Shown here in pieces: positions 7,936 through 16,841 of a stretch of DNA of 32,953 nucleotides. The notes below the pieces were generated by a model. The model worked only from the letters and a program-made list of their open reading frames with translations. It did no database searches and had not been told where the DNA came from. Source of the stretch: Lentisphaerota bacterium (GTDB lineage: Bacteria; Verrucomicrobiota; Kiritimatiellia; UBA8416; JAIOPI01). How positions within the stretch are numbered: position 1 is the stretch's first letter; every line of letters begins with the position of its first letter. A program made the position numbers and the translations under genes. The stretch is taken from the NCBI GenBank assembly GCA_021413965.1, contig JAIOPI010000039.1, positions 1 through 32,953 of the forward strand. Reading direction: 5' to 3'.

Positions 7936-8757
7936 ATGTCGATACCCGCGTGGCAAGCAACCGGAACCTTCACGGACATCCGCTACGACAAAGCGGAGGG
8001 CATCGCCAAGATCACCATCAACCGCCCGCGCGTGCGCAATGCCTTCCGGCCGCTCACCGTGCAGGAGATGTCCGAGGCACTGGCCGACGCGCGCGATGAC
8101 GAGTCCATCGGCGTCATCATCCTGACGGGCGAAGGCAAGGACGCCTTCTGCTCGGGCGGCGATCAGAAGGTCCGCGGCGATGCGGGCTACAAGGACGAGA
8201 CCGGCGTGCACCGGCTCAACGTGCTCGATCTGCAGCGGCAGATCCGCACGTGCCCGAAGCCGGTCGTGGCCATGGTGGCGGGCTACGCCATCGGCGGCGG
8301 ACACGTGCTGCATGTCGTGTGCGACCTGACCATTGCCGCCGACAATGCGATCTTCGGCCAGACCGGCCCGCGCGTGGGATCGTTCGACGGCGGATTTGGC
8401 GCCTCGTATCTGGCGCGGCTGGTTGGCCAGAAGCGTGCGCGCGAAATCTGGTTCCTCTGCCGTCAGTATAATGCCCAGCAGGCGTTGGACATGGGCCTCG
8501 TCAACGCCGTCGTGCCCTACGCGGAGCTGGAAACGGAGACGGTCAAGTGGTGCCGTGAGATGCTGGCGAATTCGCCCCTCGCCATCCGTTGCCTGAAGGC
8601 CGCGCTCAATGCGGACTGCGACGGTCAGACCGGCCTGCAAGAGCTCGCCGGCAATGCGACGCTGCTCTATTACATGACCGCCGAAGGCCAGGAGGGGCGC
8701 AACGCCTTCCTCGAAAAGCGCAAACCGGATTTCTCGAAGTTTCCCAAGCGCCCATAG
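7936..8757 (+). CDS. menB: 1,4-dihydroxy-2-naphthoyl-CoA synthase
   Basis: Crotonase-fold enzyme closing the second ring by Dieckmann-type condensation of O-succinylbenzoyl-CoA. The 273-residue product carries FCSGGDQKVRG, the oxyanion segment AMVAGYAIGGGHVLHVVCDLTIAAD, GSFDGGFGA with the catalytic aspartate, and the MenB-specific C-terminal tail KRKPDFSKFPKRP. The ATG at 7936 is chosen because the family's N-terminus starts just before the FTDIRYDKAEGIAKITINRP segment. A TATACC -10-like sequence lies at 7891-7896. It sits 83 bp after menH and 33 bp before menA. Confidence 0.95.
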   Translation: MSIPAWQATGTFTDIRYDKAEGIAKITINRPRVRNAFRPLTVQEMSEALADARDDESIGVIILTGEGKDAFCSGGDQKVRGDAGYKDETGVHRLNVLDLQRQIRTCPKPVVAMVAGYAIGGGHVLHVVCDLTIAADNAIFGQTGPRVGSFDGGFGASYLARLVGQKRAREIWFLCRQYNAQQALDMGLVNAVVPYAELETETVKWCREMLANSPLAIRCLKAALNADCDGQTGLQELAGNATLLYYMTAEGQEGRNAFLEKRKPDFSKFPKRP

Positions 8758-8790
8758 CCCGGCGTGCGGATCGACCGCGAATGGACGCTC

Positions 8791-9731
<941 letters not shown>

Positions 9732-9735
<4 letters not shown>

Positions 9736-10835
9736 ACATCACGCGCGCCACGCTGATTCCCTATGCCTTGCCGCTGGCGCGCGCCCTCCCGTCGCAGGCC
9801 GGCGCCGGCCGCGAGCGGCGGGGCCTGCTGCTGTCGCTCGAGACGGATCGCGGGGAGCACGACTACGGAGACGTCGCGCCCCTGCCGGGCTTCAGCCATG
9901 AAACGCTGGCCGTGGCCCGCGGCCAGGCGGAGGAACTCGCCGCGCGCCTGCCCGCACTGAATCCCTGGCCCGATCAGGCCCCGGCGGCGTTGGCGCGCGT
10001 CGCCCGCGAAGCGCTGCATCCCTCCGTGCGTTTTGGCCTCGAGACCGCGCTGCTGAATTTGATCGCCACGCACACCCGCGCGCCCTGGCATCACCAGCTG
10101 GACCAGCCCTGGCGCGCGCGCGTGACCGTCAATGCACTGGCAGCCGGAAGCACCGCCGAGATCCTGCAGGCCGCGCGGCAGGCCGTGCTCGACGGCTTTG
10201 CGTGCCTGAAGATCAAGGTCGGGCAGCAACCGGTGCCAGAAGTCGTCGCGCTCGTGCAGCAGCTGCAAGCCGAATTCGGGAGCCGGCTCATGCTGCGCCT
10301 CGACGCCAACCGCGCCTGGTCGCTCGACGCCGCGCTGGCCGTGGCGGAGGGCATTCGCGGCTGCTCGATCGAGTACCTGGAGGAACCGCTGCAGCGCGCG
10401 ACGGATGTGCCCGCGTTCCGTGCGCGATCGGGGCTGCCCGTGGCGCTCGACGAATCCCTGTCGGCCGGCGACCGCTCTCGCCGAGCCCGAGCGTCCGGCC
10501 TACTGCCGGCGGCGGACGTGTGGATCATCAAGCCCACGTTGCGCGGCGGCGTGGCGGCGACGCTCGAACTGGCCACCGCGGCGCGGCGGGCTGGCGCATT
10601 GCCGGTCATCAGCAGCGCCTTTGAATCCGGCGTTGGGTTGAGGGCCCTGTTCCAACTCGCCGCGCTCACCCACGGCGCCGACCGCGCCGCGGGATTGGGT
10701 ACCGGGATCTGGTTCGAGCGCGACCTGATCGGCGCCCCGCTGTTGTTGGTGAACGGCAGCCTGGATGTGGACCAGGCTATCCGGTTCCCCACCGAGCTGG
10801 CTCCCGGTCACGCGGGCGAAGGGCAGGCGAGCTGA
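9732..10835 (+). CDS. menC: o-succinylbenzoate synthase
   Basis: Enolase-superfamily dehydratase that converts SHCHC to o-succinylbenzoate. The 367-residue protein shows the KxK motif in FACLKIKVG, metal ligands in LRLDANRAW, EYLEEPL and ALDESLS, and the second catalytic lysine in WIIKPTLRGG. The GTG at 9732 overlaps the menA stop by 4 bp and is preferred to the in-frame GTG at 9723. N-acylamino-acid racemases share these motifs, but placement between menA and menE leaves little doubt. It is followed 11 bp later by menE. Confidence 0.92.
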
Positions 10836-10846
10836 GGACCGAGAAG

Positions 10847-12379
10847 ATGGGGATGACCACGGGTAACACGCAAGGCCATGATGGGGGCGCCGGTCGCACG
10901 GCTGACCCATTCAAGGCAGGGGCCGTCTCCACGGTTCTTGCCTGTCCCCTGCGCGCGGCGGCGCGGCGGTGGCCAGATGCGCCAGCGCTCCTTGACGCGC
11001 GCGGCGTGCTGGCCTTCTCCCGACTGGATGCACAGGTTGATGCTGCCGCCGCCGTGTTGCGCGCGCGTGGAGTCGGCGCCGGCGCACGCGTCGCGTTGAA
11101 TATCACGGCGGACCGGCGCGGCCTGGTGCTCCTGCTTGCCGTGATGCGCACGGGTGCCGCGGCCTGCCTGCTCAACCGTCGCAATCCGCCCGCGCGGCTG
11201 GCGGCCCAGGTCGCGCAGATTCAGCCGGTTGGCCTGGTCGCCGACGAACCGGCATCAGGCGCGTGGCCATCCGGCATGTGGGTCTGCGCCCCCGAAGCCC
11301 TGCTCGCCGCGCCGGCCACCGCGGGGACGGACGCGGCGCCCCTGACGATGTCTGCCGACGCTCCGGTTACGGTGATCTTCACGTCCGGCAGCACGGCCAC
11401 GCCCAAGGCAGCCCTGCACAGTCTGGGCAATCACCTCGCCAGCGCGGCAGCCTCCAACCGGTTGCATGGGCTCACCGCTGCGGATCGCTGGCTGCTCTCG
11501 CTGCCGCTCTACCACGTCGGCGGGCTCGCCATCGTCTTTCGCTGCCTGCTGGCGGGTGCCACCATCGCCATTCCGGAGCGCGACGAGGACCTGGCGGCGG
11601 CCCTGGTGCGCTTGAGCATCACGCAGCTTTCAATGGTGCCAACGCAGTTGGCTCGCCTGGTCGAGCGGCCCGGGGCGCGCCCGCCGCCGTCGCTGGCTTG
11701 CCTGCTGCTGGGAGGCGCCCCGGCGCCGGATGCCCTCGTGCAGGCCGCCCTCGCGCAGGGCTGGCCGGTGCGCAAGACCTACGGGCTGACCGAGATGTCG
11801 TCGCAGGTGACGGCCGTGACTCCGGGAGCCTCCGCCGCACAGGCCCTGAGCGCCGGGCGCCCGCTGGACGGGGTGGATCTGCGCCTGCGGGCCGACGGGG
11901 AAATACTCGTGCGCGGCGCCGGGCGGTTCCTCGGGTACTGGGAGAACGGCCGCCCCGTGCCGCCGGTGGATGCCGAGGGGTGGTTGGCCACCGGCGATCT
12001 CGGACGGCTGGATGCCTCGGGTTACCTGACGGTGACAGGGCGCAAAGACAACCTCTTCATTTCAGGCGGCGAGAATATCCAGCCGGAGGAAATAGAGGCT
12101 GCCCTCCAGGCGTTGCCGCATGTGGCCCAGGCCATGGTCGTCCCCGTGGCTGACGCCGTTTTCGGCCAGCGGCCCGTGGCGTGCGTGAGGCTGCACCGGG
12201 GCCCGCTGGATGGGGCGGCGCTGGCGCAAGCCTTGGCGGCTGACCTGCCGCGCTACAAGATTCCCGTGGCGTTCTTCGGGTGGCCGCCGGAGCTTGAATC
12301 AGGCGACTTGAAGGCGTCGCGGCCGCTCTGCCGGCAGTGGGCCCAGGCGCAGTGGCAACGCGGGGTGGGGATGGCATGA
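10847..12379 (+). CDS. menE: o-succinylbenzoate-CoA ligase
   Basis: AMP-forming acyl-CoA synthetase that activates o-succinylbenzoate as its CoA thioester, the substrate of MenB. The 510-residue product has the P-loop VIFTSGSTATPKAALHS, the A5 motif KTYGLTEMSS, A7/A8 motifs (WLATGDLGRLD, VTGRKDNLFISGGENIQPEE) and the C-terminal lysine in the GDLKASRP segment. TGAGGA eight bases before the ATG is a good ribosome binding site. Its last bases overlap the next gene (ATGA), so transcription and translation appear to run on into the unknown pair behind it. Confidence 0.93.
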   Translation: MGMTTGNTQGHDGGAGRTADPFKAGAVSTVLACPLRAAARRWPDAPALLDARGVLAFSRLDAQVDAAAAVLRARGVGAGARVALNITADRRGLVLLLAVMRTGAAACLLNRRNPPARLAAQVAQIQPVGLVADEPASGAWPSGMWVCAPEALLAAPATAGTDAAPLTMSADAPVTVIFTSGSTATPKAALHSLGNHLASAAASNRLHGLTAADRWLLSLPLYHVGGLAIVFRCLLAGATIAIPERDEDLAAALVRLSITQLSMVPTQLARLVERPGARPPPSLACLLLGGAPAPDALVQAALAQGWPVRKTYGLTEMSSQVTAVTPGASAAQALSAGRPLDGVDLRLRADGEILVRGAGRFLGYWENGRPVPPVDAEGWLATGDLGRLDASGYLTVTGRKDNLFISGGENIQPEEIEAALQALPHVAQAMVVPVADAVFGQRPVACVRLHRGPLDGAALAQALAADLPRYKIPVAFFGWPPELESGDLKASRPLCRQWAQAQWQRGVGMA

Positions 12380-13230
12380 ACGCCGTGGCGGACAAGGCGG
12401 CCGCCTGGCCGCATTGGGCGGAGTGGAAGCGGCTGTGCGCGCTGGGTGCCTGCTCGGAGCCCGCACAGGCCTGGCTACGAAGTTTTGCCCATCACCGATT
12501 CCACTACTACGCTCGGCACCTCGCGCACGGCCTGGGCGCGGCCGCGGAATCCACGCTGCTGCGCGACATCGAGGGGCGTGACGCCTGGCACCTGTTCGAG
12601 TCCCATCTCGTCGTCAACGGCACGCGCACCGGCAAGCGCTACAAGGATTGGCTGTTTGCCCGGCTGGCCGGGGCGCGCACGGAGCCCGGCGTTACGATCG
12701 AAACCGGGGCGACGCTCATCATGCGCGATGTCGTGCGTGAGTACCTGCGCCGGGAGTTCAGCCGGCCGGGACAGATCTCCCTGCACTTCCCCGTGGGCGA
12801 ACTCGAAGGGCGGTCGCTTACGCTCGAAGACTTGATTCCCGCCACTGATGACGACCCGGCCACCGCCGCCGCGCGCGCGGAATACCCGGCGCTGGCGGTG
12901 AAGGAAGCGAGGCGGTTCGTGGAGTCCCTGCCATGGCGCACGCGTGTCGCCATCCTGGCCAAGATTCTGGAGCGAAGCCTGAGCGATCCGGCCGTGGTGG
13001 CGGTGGCCCAATGTCGCAAGAGCGTGTTGAGCGCGGATTACGGGGCGTTTCGCGCCGCGCTCCGGGCGCGCATCGAAGCCCATTTTGCCGATGAAGGTCC
13101 GTCTGGCCGGGCCGAAATCCTGCTGCGGACCATGCAGGCGATTCAGGACGATATTTTTTCGTGGGGAAAATCGGAAACGGGCTGTGCTCGACTCTTTATA
13201 GGGGTAGAGGAGGGTGTGCATGAGCCATGA
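12376..13230 (+). CDS. Unknown protein coupled to menE, faintly sigma-factor-like
   Basis: I do not recognise this 284-residue protein with certainty. No signal peptide or membrane segment is visible; it is basic and rich in Arg and Ala. A helical stretch (KRYKDWLFARLAG, then TLIMRDVVREYLRREF) is followed by LEGRSLTLEDLIPATDDDP. The C-terminal part (FVESLPWRTRVAILAKILERSL through VVAVAQCRKSVLSADY) reads like sigma region 4: a charged helix followed by a helix-turn-helix-like segment. This order is reminiscent of very divergent sigma-70-like proteins, but that is an inference. The ATG overlaps the menE stop by 4 bp, which makes it part of the men transcript. Confidence 0.7.
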   Translation: MNAVADKAAAWPHWAEWKRLCALGACSEPAQAWLRSFAHHRFHYYARHLAHGLGAAAESTLLRDIEGRDAWHLFESHLVVNGTRTGKRYKDWLFARLAGARTEPGVTIETGATLIMRDVVREYLRREFSRPGQISLHFPVGELEGRSLTLEDLIPATDDDPATAAARAEYPALAVKEARRFVESLPWRTRVAILAKILERSLSDPAVVAVAQCRKSVLSADYGAFRAALRARIEAHFADEGPSGRAEILLRTMQAIQDDIFSWGKSETGCARLFIGVEEGVHEP

Positions 13231-13987
13231 CGGACAGGGACCCGACGGGCTGCCGGTGTCGGCCGGGCAACGGGAGCGCCAGCGCGCGCAGCTGGCACGC
13301 TGGCTGGCGGAGTGGCAGGTGGATCAGGCCATGGGGGCAAGCCCGTGGGAGGCGGGGCCGCGCCCCCCGGGCATCGTGCGCGAATGGGGTGGCGCGGGCG
13401 GTGGCGGGTGGGGAGGCGCCGGACTGGTTGCGGACCTGGCCGCGGAACCCGCTCCGGATGTGGGGCAGATTCGCTTGCTGGCCCCGGCGGCGATGTCGTC
13501 CAGTCAGGTGCGCCCTCTGTATGTGGCGATACTGGCGAGGGACGCCGCGGGTGCCTGCGAGGTGGCGCCTTTCAGCCGTTTTGCCGAGCCAGCGTTTGCG
13601 GGCGAGTGGCTCACGGGACGGGCCGCATTGCCGCTGCGGGTCCTCTGCCTGTGGAACACGCGAGCGCTGGATGCAACGATACTGGCGACAAGCTGGCTGG
13701 TGGATGCGTTGAGTCTTGAGGAACTGGCGGACGCGCAGGCGGTGAGGACGCATCTGACGGAGGGACGCACCTTGCCGTCCGCCCTGGCCGCACGGGTTGG
13801 ACCGCCGCTCTTCCACCCCGATGATCCACGCCATGCCTACCGCTACCGCGAGACCCTGCTGATGGACGGCATCGGCAGGGCGGGGGGCACATCCTACGAG
13901 CGCGATGCCGGCCCCAACGACCTGCGCCGTGCCGCCGAGGACCGTGAGCCCTTCGGCACCCCCCCGCCACCCGACAAGCCGTCGTAG
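13220..13987 (+). CDS. Unknown protein, partner of the preceding gene
   Basis: A 255-residue protein of unknown function. GAGGAGGG (13206-13213) lies six bases before the ATG at 13220, an excellent ribosome binding site inside the end of the previous gene, and the two frames overlap by 11 bp, so they are probably translated together. It has no membrane segment or signal peptide. An N-terminal charged helix (QRERQRAQLARWLAEWQ) is followed by a Gly-rich linker around residues 55-70, a mixed alpha/beta middle, and a Pro-rich tail. If the preceding protein is a sigma-like factor, this could be its regulator, but nothing in the sequence proves it. Confidence 0.65.
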   Translation: MSHDGQGPDGLPVSAGQRERQRAQLARWLAEWQVDQAMGASPWEAGPRPPGIVREWGGAGGGGWGGAGLVADLAAEPAPDVGQIRLLAPAAMSSSQVRPLYVAILARDAAGACEVAPFSRFAEPAFAGEWLTGRAALPLRVLCLWNTRALDATILATSWLVDALSLEELADAQAVRTHLTEGRTLPSALAARVGPPLFHPDDPRHAYRYRETLLMDGIGRAGGTSYERDAGPNDLRRAAEDREPFGTPPPPDKPS

Positions 13988-14101
13988 GGCGGATCGCGTC
14001 GGATCGGTACCACGGACTTCACGGCTCACACCGCTCTCCGCCCGCGGTCCCTGTCCTCTCATCCCTTCACGTCGTGAGGTGCCCCGCTGGCGTACCCCGC
14101 A

Positions 14102-14120
14102 AAAAAGGTTTCACCTTTTT
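14102..14120. terminator. AT-rich perfect hairpin, possible bidirectional terminator
   Basis: AAAAAGGT (14102-14109) and ACCTTTTT (14113-14120) pair perfectly around a TTC loop. With its A-run before and T-run after, it has the outline of a short terminator for the men run (stop 13987), about 115 bp downstream, though the stem has only three G-C pairs. It stands out in a GC-rich background. Confidence 0.45.
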
Positions 14121-14215
14121 CCGGAATTCGCCGGTGCTCGCTTCTTTTCTTCCATGGGGCGGCCATCGGGCTGGTGGTCAGTCCGGTCCGCTCCGGCACA
14201 GAAGGAAGGAAGACC

Positions 14216-14671
14216 ATGAACAGTTACAACCGCGTGCTGATGGTGGGGCGCCTGACCCGGGATCCGGAACTGCGCAAGATTGCGTCCGGGACTTCCGTGG
14301 CCAGCATGAGCCTGGCGCTGACGGATGCGTTTCGCAATTCCGCCGGCGAACGCGTCGAGAAGACCTGCTACGTCGACATCGAGAGCTGGGGCGAACAGGC
14401 GGAGAACTGCGCGAAGTACCTGCGGAAAGGCAAGCCGGTGCTCGTCGAAGGCAAATTGCAGATGGACGAGTGGGAGAGCAAGACCGGCGAGCGCCGGCAG
14501 AAGCTCAAGGTTCGTGCCCAGTGGATCCAGTATCTCGGCAACGGCGAGGGGGCCGGTACCCCGGTCGAGAGCGGCGGAAATGGAAACGGCAACGGCAAGC
14601 GCGCGTCGCAGAAGCCGCAGCCGGTGGGCACGAGGAGTGGCGGGAACGACGAGGGCGAACCGCCGTTCTGA
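14216..14671 (+). CDS. ssb: Single-stranded DNA-binding protein
   Basis: Binds single-stranded DNA in replication, repair and recombination and recruits partners through its acidic tip. The 151-residue product has a complete N-terminal OB-fold (NRVLMVGRLTRDPELR, YVDIESWGEQAENCAKYLRKGKPVLVEGKL, LKVRAQWIQYLG), a Gly/Asn-rich linker, and the classical C-terminal tip EGEPPF. GGAAGGAAG lies just before the ATG at 14216. It appears to be monocistronic: a hairpin precedes it and a large inverted repeat follows 12 bp after the stop. Confidence 0.95.
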   Translation: MNSYNRVLMVGRLTRDPELRKIASGTSVASMSLALTDAFRNSAGERVEKTCYVDIESWGEQAENCAKYLRKGKPVLVEGKLQMDEWESKTGERRQKLKVRAQWIQYLGNGEGAGTPVESGGNGNGNGKRASQKPQPVGTRSGGNDEGEPPF

Positions 14672-14682
14672 GGCGGAAGAGG

Positions 14683-14797
14683 GGACACCCACCCCGCCCT
14701 GCGGGCACCCCACCCCGAAAGGGGACCAAGTGCCGGCCTCGCCCCCATCCGAGATCCCCTCCATCGGAGGGGTGCCCGCAGGGCGGGGTGGGTGTCC
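14683..14797. repeat. 115-bp element with 29-bp perfect terminal inverted repeats
   Basis: The arms 14683-14711 and 14769-14797 are perfectly inverse-complementary over 29 bases (the left arm begins GGACACCCACCCCGCCC). The 57-bp centre holds two smaller hairpins, CCCC-GAAA-GGGG and CCCTCC-ATC-GGAGGG; the second competes with the right arm. It has no coding capacity. It starts 12 bp after ssb and ends 52 bp before the next gene. It could act as a terminator, but its size and perfection look more like a dispersed miniature element. Confidence 0.8.
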
Positions 14798-14849
14798 TGC
14801 CCGCCGTTGTCATTCGCCCAATTTTGAAACTTTCATCAGGAGGAACCCC

Positions 14850-15368
14850 ATGTCACAGCAATCAGGCCTTGGTATTGGTCAGGTCCGCACGAGTCAGCCG
14901 TTTCAGGATGTCGTCTCGAAAATCTTCGGCCCGGGCCCGGCGGTTCTGCGTCCGTCGCGCTGGCGGTTGGAGCCCCATGAACGCGATTTTGCGTGGCGCG
15001 CCGTCACCGTGATGGCGATTGTGGTGCTGGCGGTGGGGGTGGTGCTGAAGGTGAAGGAGCCCGAGCCGCCTGCGCTGACGATTGCGGCGGTGGGGCGTTG
15101 CTTCATTGCCCCGGGCGGCGGCGAAAAGTGGCACAGCGTGCTCGAATGTCCCGCGTTGGCGCGCGCGCTGAACATCGAGCAGGTGCCCATCGCGGAAGCC
15201 CGCCGGCGCGGGGCCGCCTCGTCGCGCTGGCGCCACCCCTGCGCACTCTGCGGCGCCACGCTGCAAACGATCCCCTCCGCCCGCGACAAGCGCGAGGAAT
15301 TCGACATGCTGGCGGAGGGAGAGTCTTCACGCCAGACACGTGCGGGATCACCAACGAACTCAGATTGA
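14850..15368 (+). CDS. Single-pass membrane protein with Cys/His metal-binding-like module
   Basis: Unknown 172-residue protein. TCAGGAGG lies just upstream of the ATG at 14850. About 50 N-terminal residues are followed by one hydrophobic segment (roughly residues 50-66, AVTVMAIVVLAVGVVL), then an extracytoplasmic or periplasmic part. That part has KWHSVLECPAL (His95, Cys100), a spacer with AEARRRGAAS, then HPCALCG. The order H-x4-C-x2-L, then A-x-x-x-G, then PCxxC matches the small Ada-like zinc-binding modules often found at protein ends. The N-terminal side gives no family match. The C-terminal tail is Ser/Arg-rich and probably disordered. Confidence 0.75.
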   Translation: MSQQSGLGIGQVRTSQPFQDVVSKIFGPGPAVLRPSRWRLEPHERDFAWRAVTVMAIVVLAVGVVLKVKEPEPPALTIAAVGRCFIAPGGGEKWHSVLECPALARALNIEQVPIAEARRRGAASSRWRHPCALCGATLQTIPSARDKREEFDMLAEGESSRQTRAGSPTNSD

Positions 15369-15541
15369 CCACGGATGACCCCGCGCGGCGTCGCCGCAAC
15401 CCAAGCGTCTGAGAGCTGGAACTCAGGAAATCAGGAACCCGTTCGTGCGCCTTGGCGTGCCTTCACGTGTTCCTGAGTCCCAAACATGATTCGCAGTCAG
15501 AAAAGATTAGGACGGATAGCCGTCTGGATTCATCCGTGGTC
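15367..15541. repeat. 12-bp inverted repeat flanking the gap before the carboxypeptidase gene
   Basis: GACCACGGATGA (15367-15378) and TCATCCGTGGTC (15530-15541) are exact inverse complements, 151 bases apart. The left copy overlaps the stop codon of the preceding gene. CCACGGAT-type strings recur as short dispersed repeats in several bacterial groups (recollection, not checked). Confidence 0.4.
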
Positions 15542-15569
15542 GCCGATGCGTCCGCCGGCATGACGCGGG

Positions 15570-16601
15570 TCAGAAATCCTGTTCCAGTTTGCGGCGGCGG
15601 AAGATGCCGTAGGCGATCAGGCCGACGCCGACCGCGATGCCCAGCCAGGTCTTCCATCCCCAGCCGGTTGATTCCTCCGGTGGCGGCGGGGGCGGGGCGA
15701 TCTCCGGCAGGGCGTTGGTGACAACCGGCTTGGGCGGCGGTGGCGGTGGTGGAGCCGAGGCGGCGGCTAGCCCCTCGGCCAGCAACTGGGCCGTCGCCTG
15801 GTCGCGGGCGCCCTTGCTGGTGCTGCCAACGACGGCCGCGATGACGCGCCGGCCATCCTTGCCGGCCGTGGCGACAATCGAGTAGCCCGCCGCGCGGAAA
15901 TAGCCGGTCTTCAATCCGTCACAGCCGCCGCTGCCCAGCAGGTTGTTGTGATTTTCCATCGTGAAGGTGTCGTTTCTGAACCCGCGCTTCACCGTGCTTG
16001 TATAGCGCAGCGTCTCAGGATGCTTGAGGAGTTCACGGGCGAGGAGAATGAGGTCGCGCGGGGTGGTCTTGTCCGGTTCCTGGCCCTGGCCGGGTGGCAG
16101 GCCATGCACGGAGTGGAACTGGGTGCTCTGCATGCCCAGCTCCTGCGCCCGCTGATTCATGCGTTTGACGAAGGCATCCTTGGATCCCGTCAGGCCGATG
16201 GCAATGGCCGTGGCCGCATCGTTGGCCGACTGCACCATGACGGCATACAGCAGATCGTCCAACGGGAACGACTCGTGCTCGCGCAGGTAGACCTGCGAAC
16301 CGCCCATCTTCGAGGATTCCGCCGTGGCCGTGATCGGGTCGGTCAGCTTGACGGTTCCGCGCTGAACATCCTCCAGGATCACGAGCAGGTCCATCAGCTT
16401 CACCATGCTGGCGGGAAAGCAGGTCGCATCGGCGTTCTTCTCGAAGAGCACCTTGCCATTGGACGCATCGACGACCATGGCGCCGAGATAGGGATCCTGG
16501 GCGATCGTCGGGATTTGGGCCCGTTGGGCGAGGGTGTCATGGGGCGCCAAAACGGCAGCCAGGGCGAGGGCGAGGGCGGGGACGGACAAGCGCATCATCA
16601 T
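15570..16601 (-). CDS. dacA: D-alanyl-D-alanine carboxypeptidase, PBP5 family
   Basis: Trims the terminal D-Ala from peptidoglycan stem peptides outside the cytoplasmic membrane. The 343-residue protein begins with a signal peptide (residues 1-25). It shows the three serine-peptidase motifs: SMVK (Ser65, Lys68), SAN (125-127) and KTG (231-233), with the family's FHSVHGLP segment between. Two proline runs (PPPPPPPKP and PPPPPPEE) follow, then a transmembrane helix (GWKTWLGIAVGVGLIAYGIF) and a basic end. A true helix here replaces the amphipathic anchor of E. coli PBP5. Three consecutive ATGs make the start uncertain by two codons. The gene points away from tex. Confidence 0.9.
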   Translation of the reverse strand: MMMRLSVPALALALAAVLAPHDTLAQRAQIPTIAQDPYLGAMVVDASNGKVLFEKNADATCFPASMVKLMDLLVILEDVQRGTVKLTDPITATAESSKMGGSQVYLREHESFPLDDLLYAVMVQSANDAATAIAIGLTGSKDAFVKRMNQRAQELGMQSTQFHSVHGLPPGQGQEPDKTTPRDLILLARELLKHPETLRYTSTVKRGFRNDTFTMENHNNLLGSGGCDGLKTGYFRAAGYSIVATAGKDGRRVIAAVVGSTSKGARDQATAQLLAEGLAAASAPPPPPPPKPVVTNALPEIAPPPPPPEESTGWGWKTWLGIAVGVGLIAYGIFRRRKLEQDF

Positions 16602-16721
16602 AAGAGGGACTCCCGTGTGCCGTCCGCCCGACTGGCAAGAAACAGGCATCGCGGGGCGATCCGGCACGAAGAGGTCTTGTACCCCAAGCGCGCGGCCCGG
16701 CGCAACGCAATTGCGATCAGT

Positions 16722-16741
16722 GGCCCGGGGATCGCCGGGCC
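16722..16741. repeat. GC-rich hairpin between the carboxypeptidase gene and tex
   Basis: GGCCCGG (16722-16728) and CCGGGCC (16735-16741) pair around a six-base loop in the 240-bp divergent spacer. A 10-bp palindrome CGCAATTGCG lies at 16706-16715. No clear promoter was found for either gene in this stretch. Confidence 0.35.
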
Positions 16742-16841
16742 GCATCGGGTTTCTGCTGGACGGCCATACGGCGGCTGTCGCACTCTGCGCGGTCGCTGTG
16801 GGATGCACATGTCCGCGTGCCCGGTAGGGCTGGAGTAACCT

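Noticed and set aside
8764..8790. Upstream GTG start for menA
   Set aside because: The ATG at 8791 already leaves a long non-family N-terminal extension, and no ribosome binding site favours the GTG.
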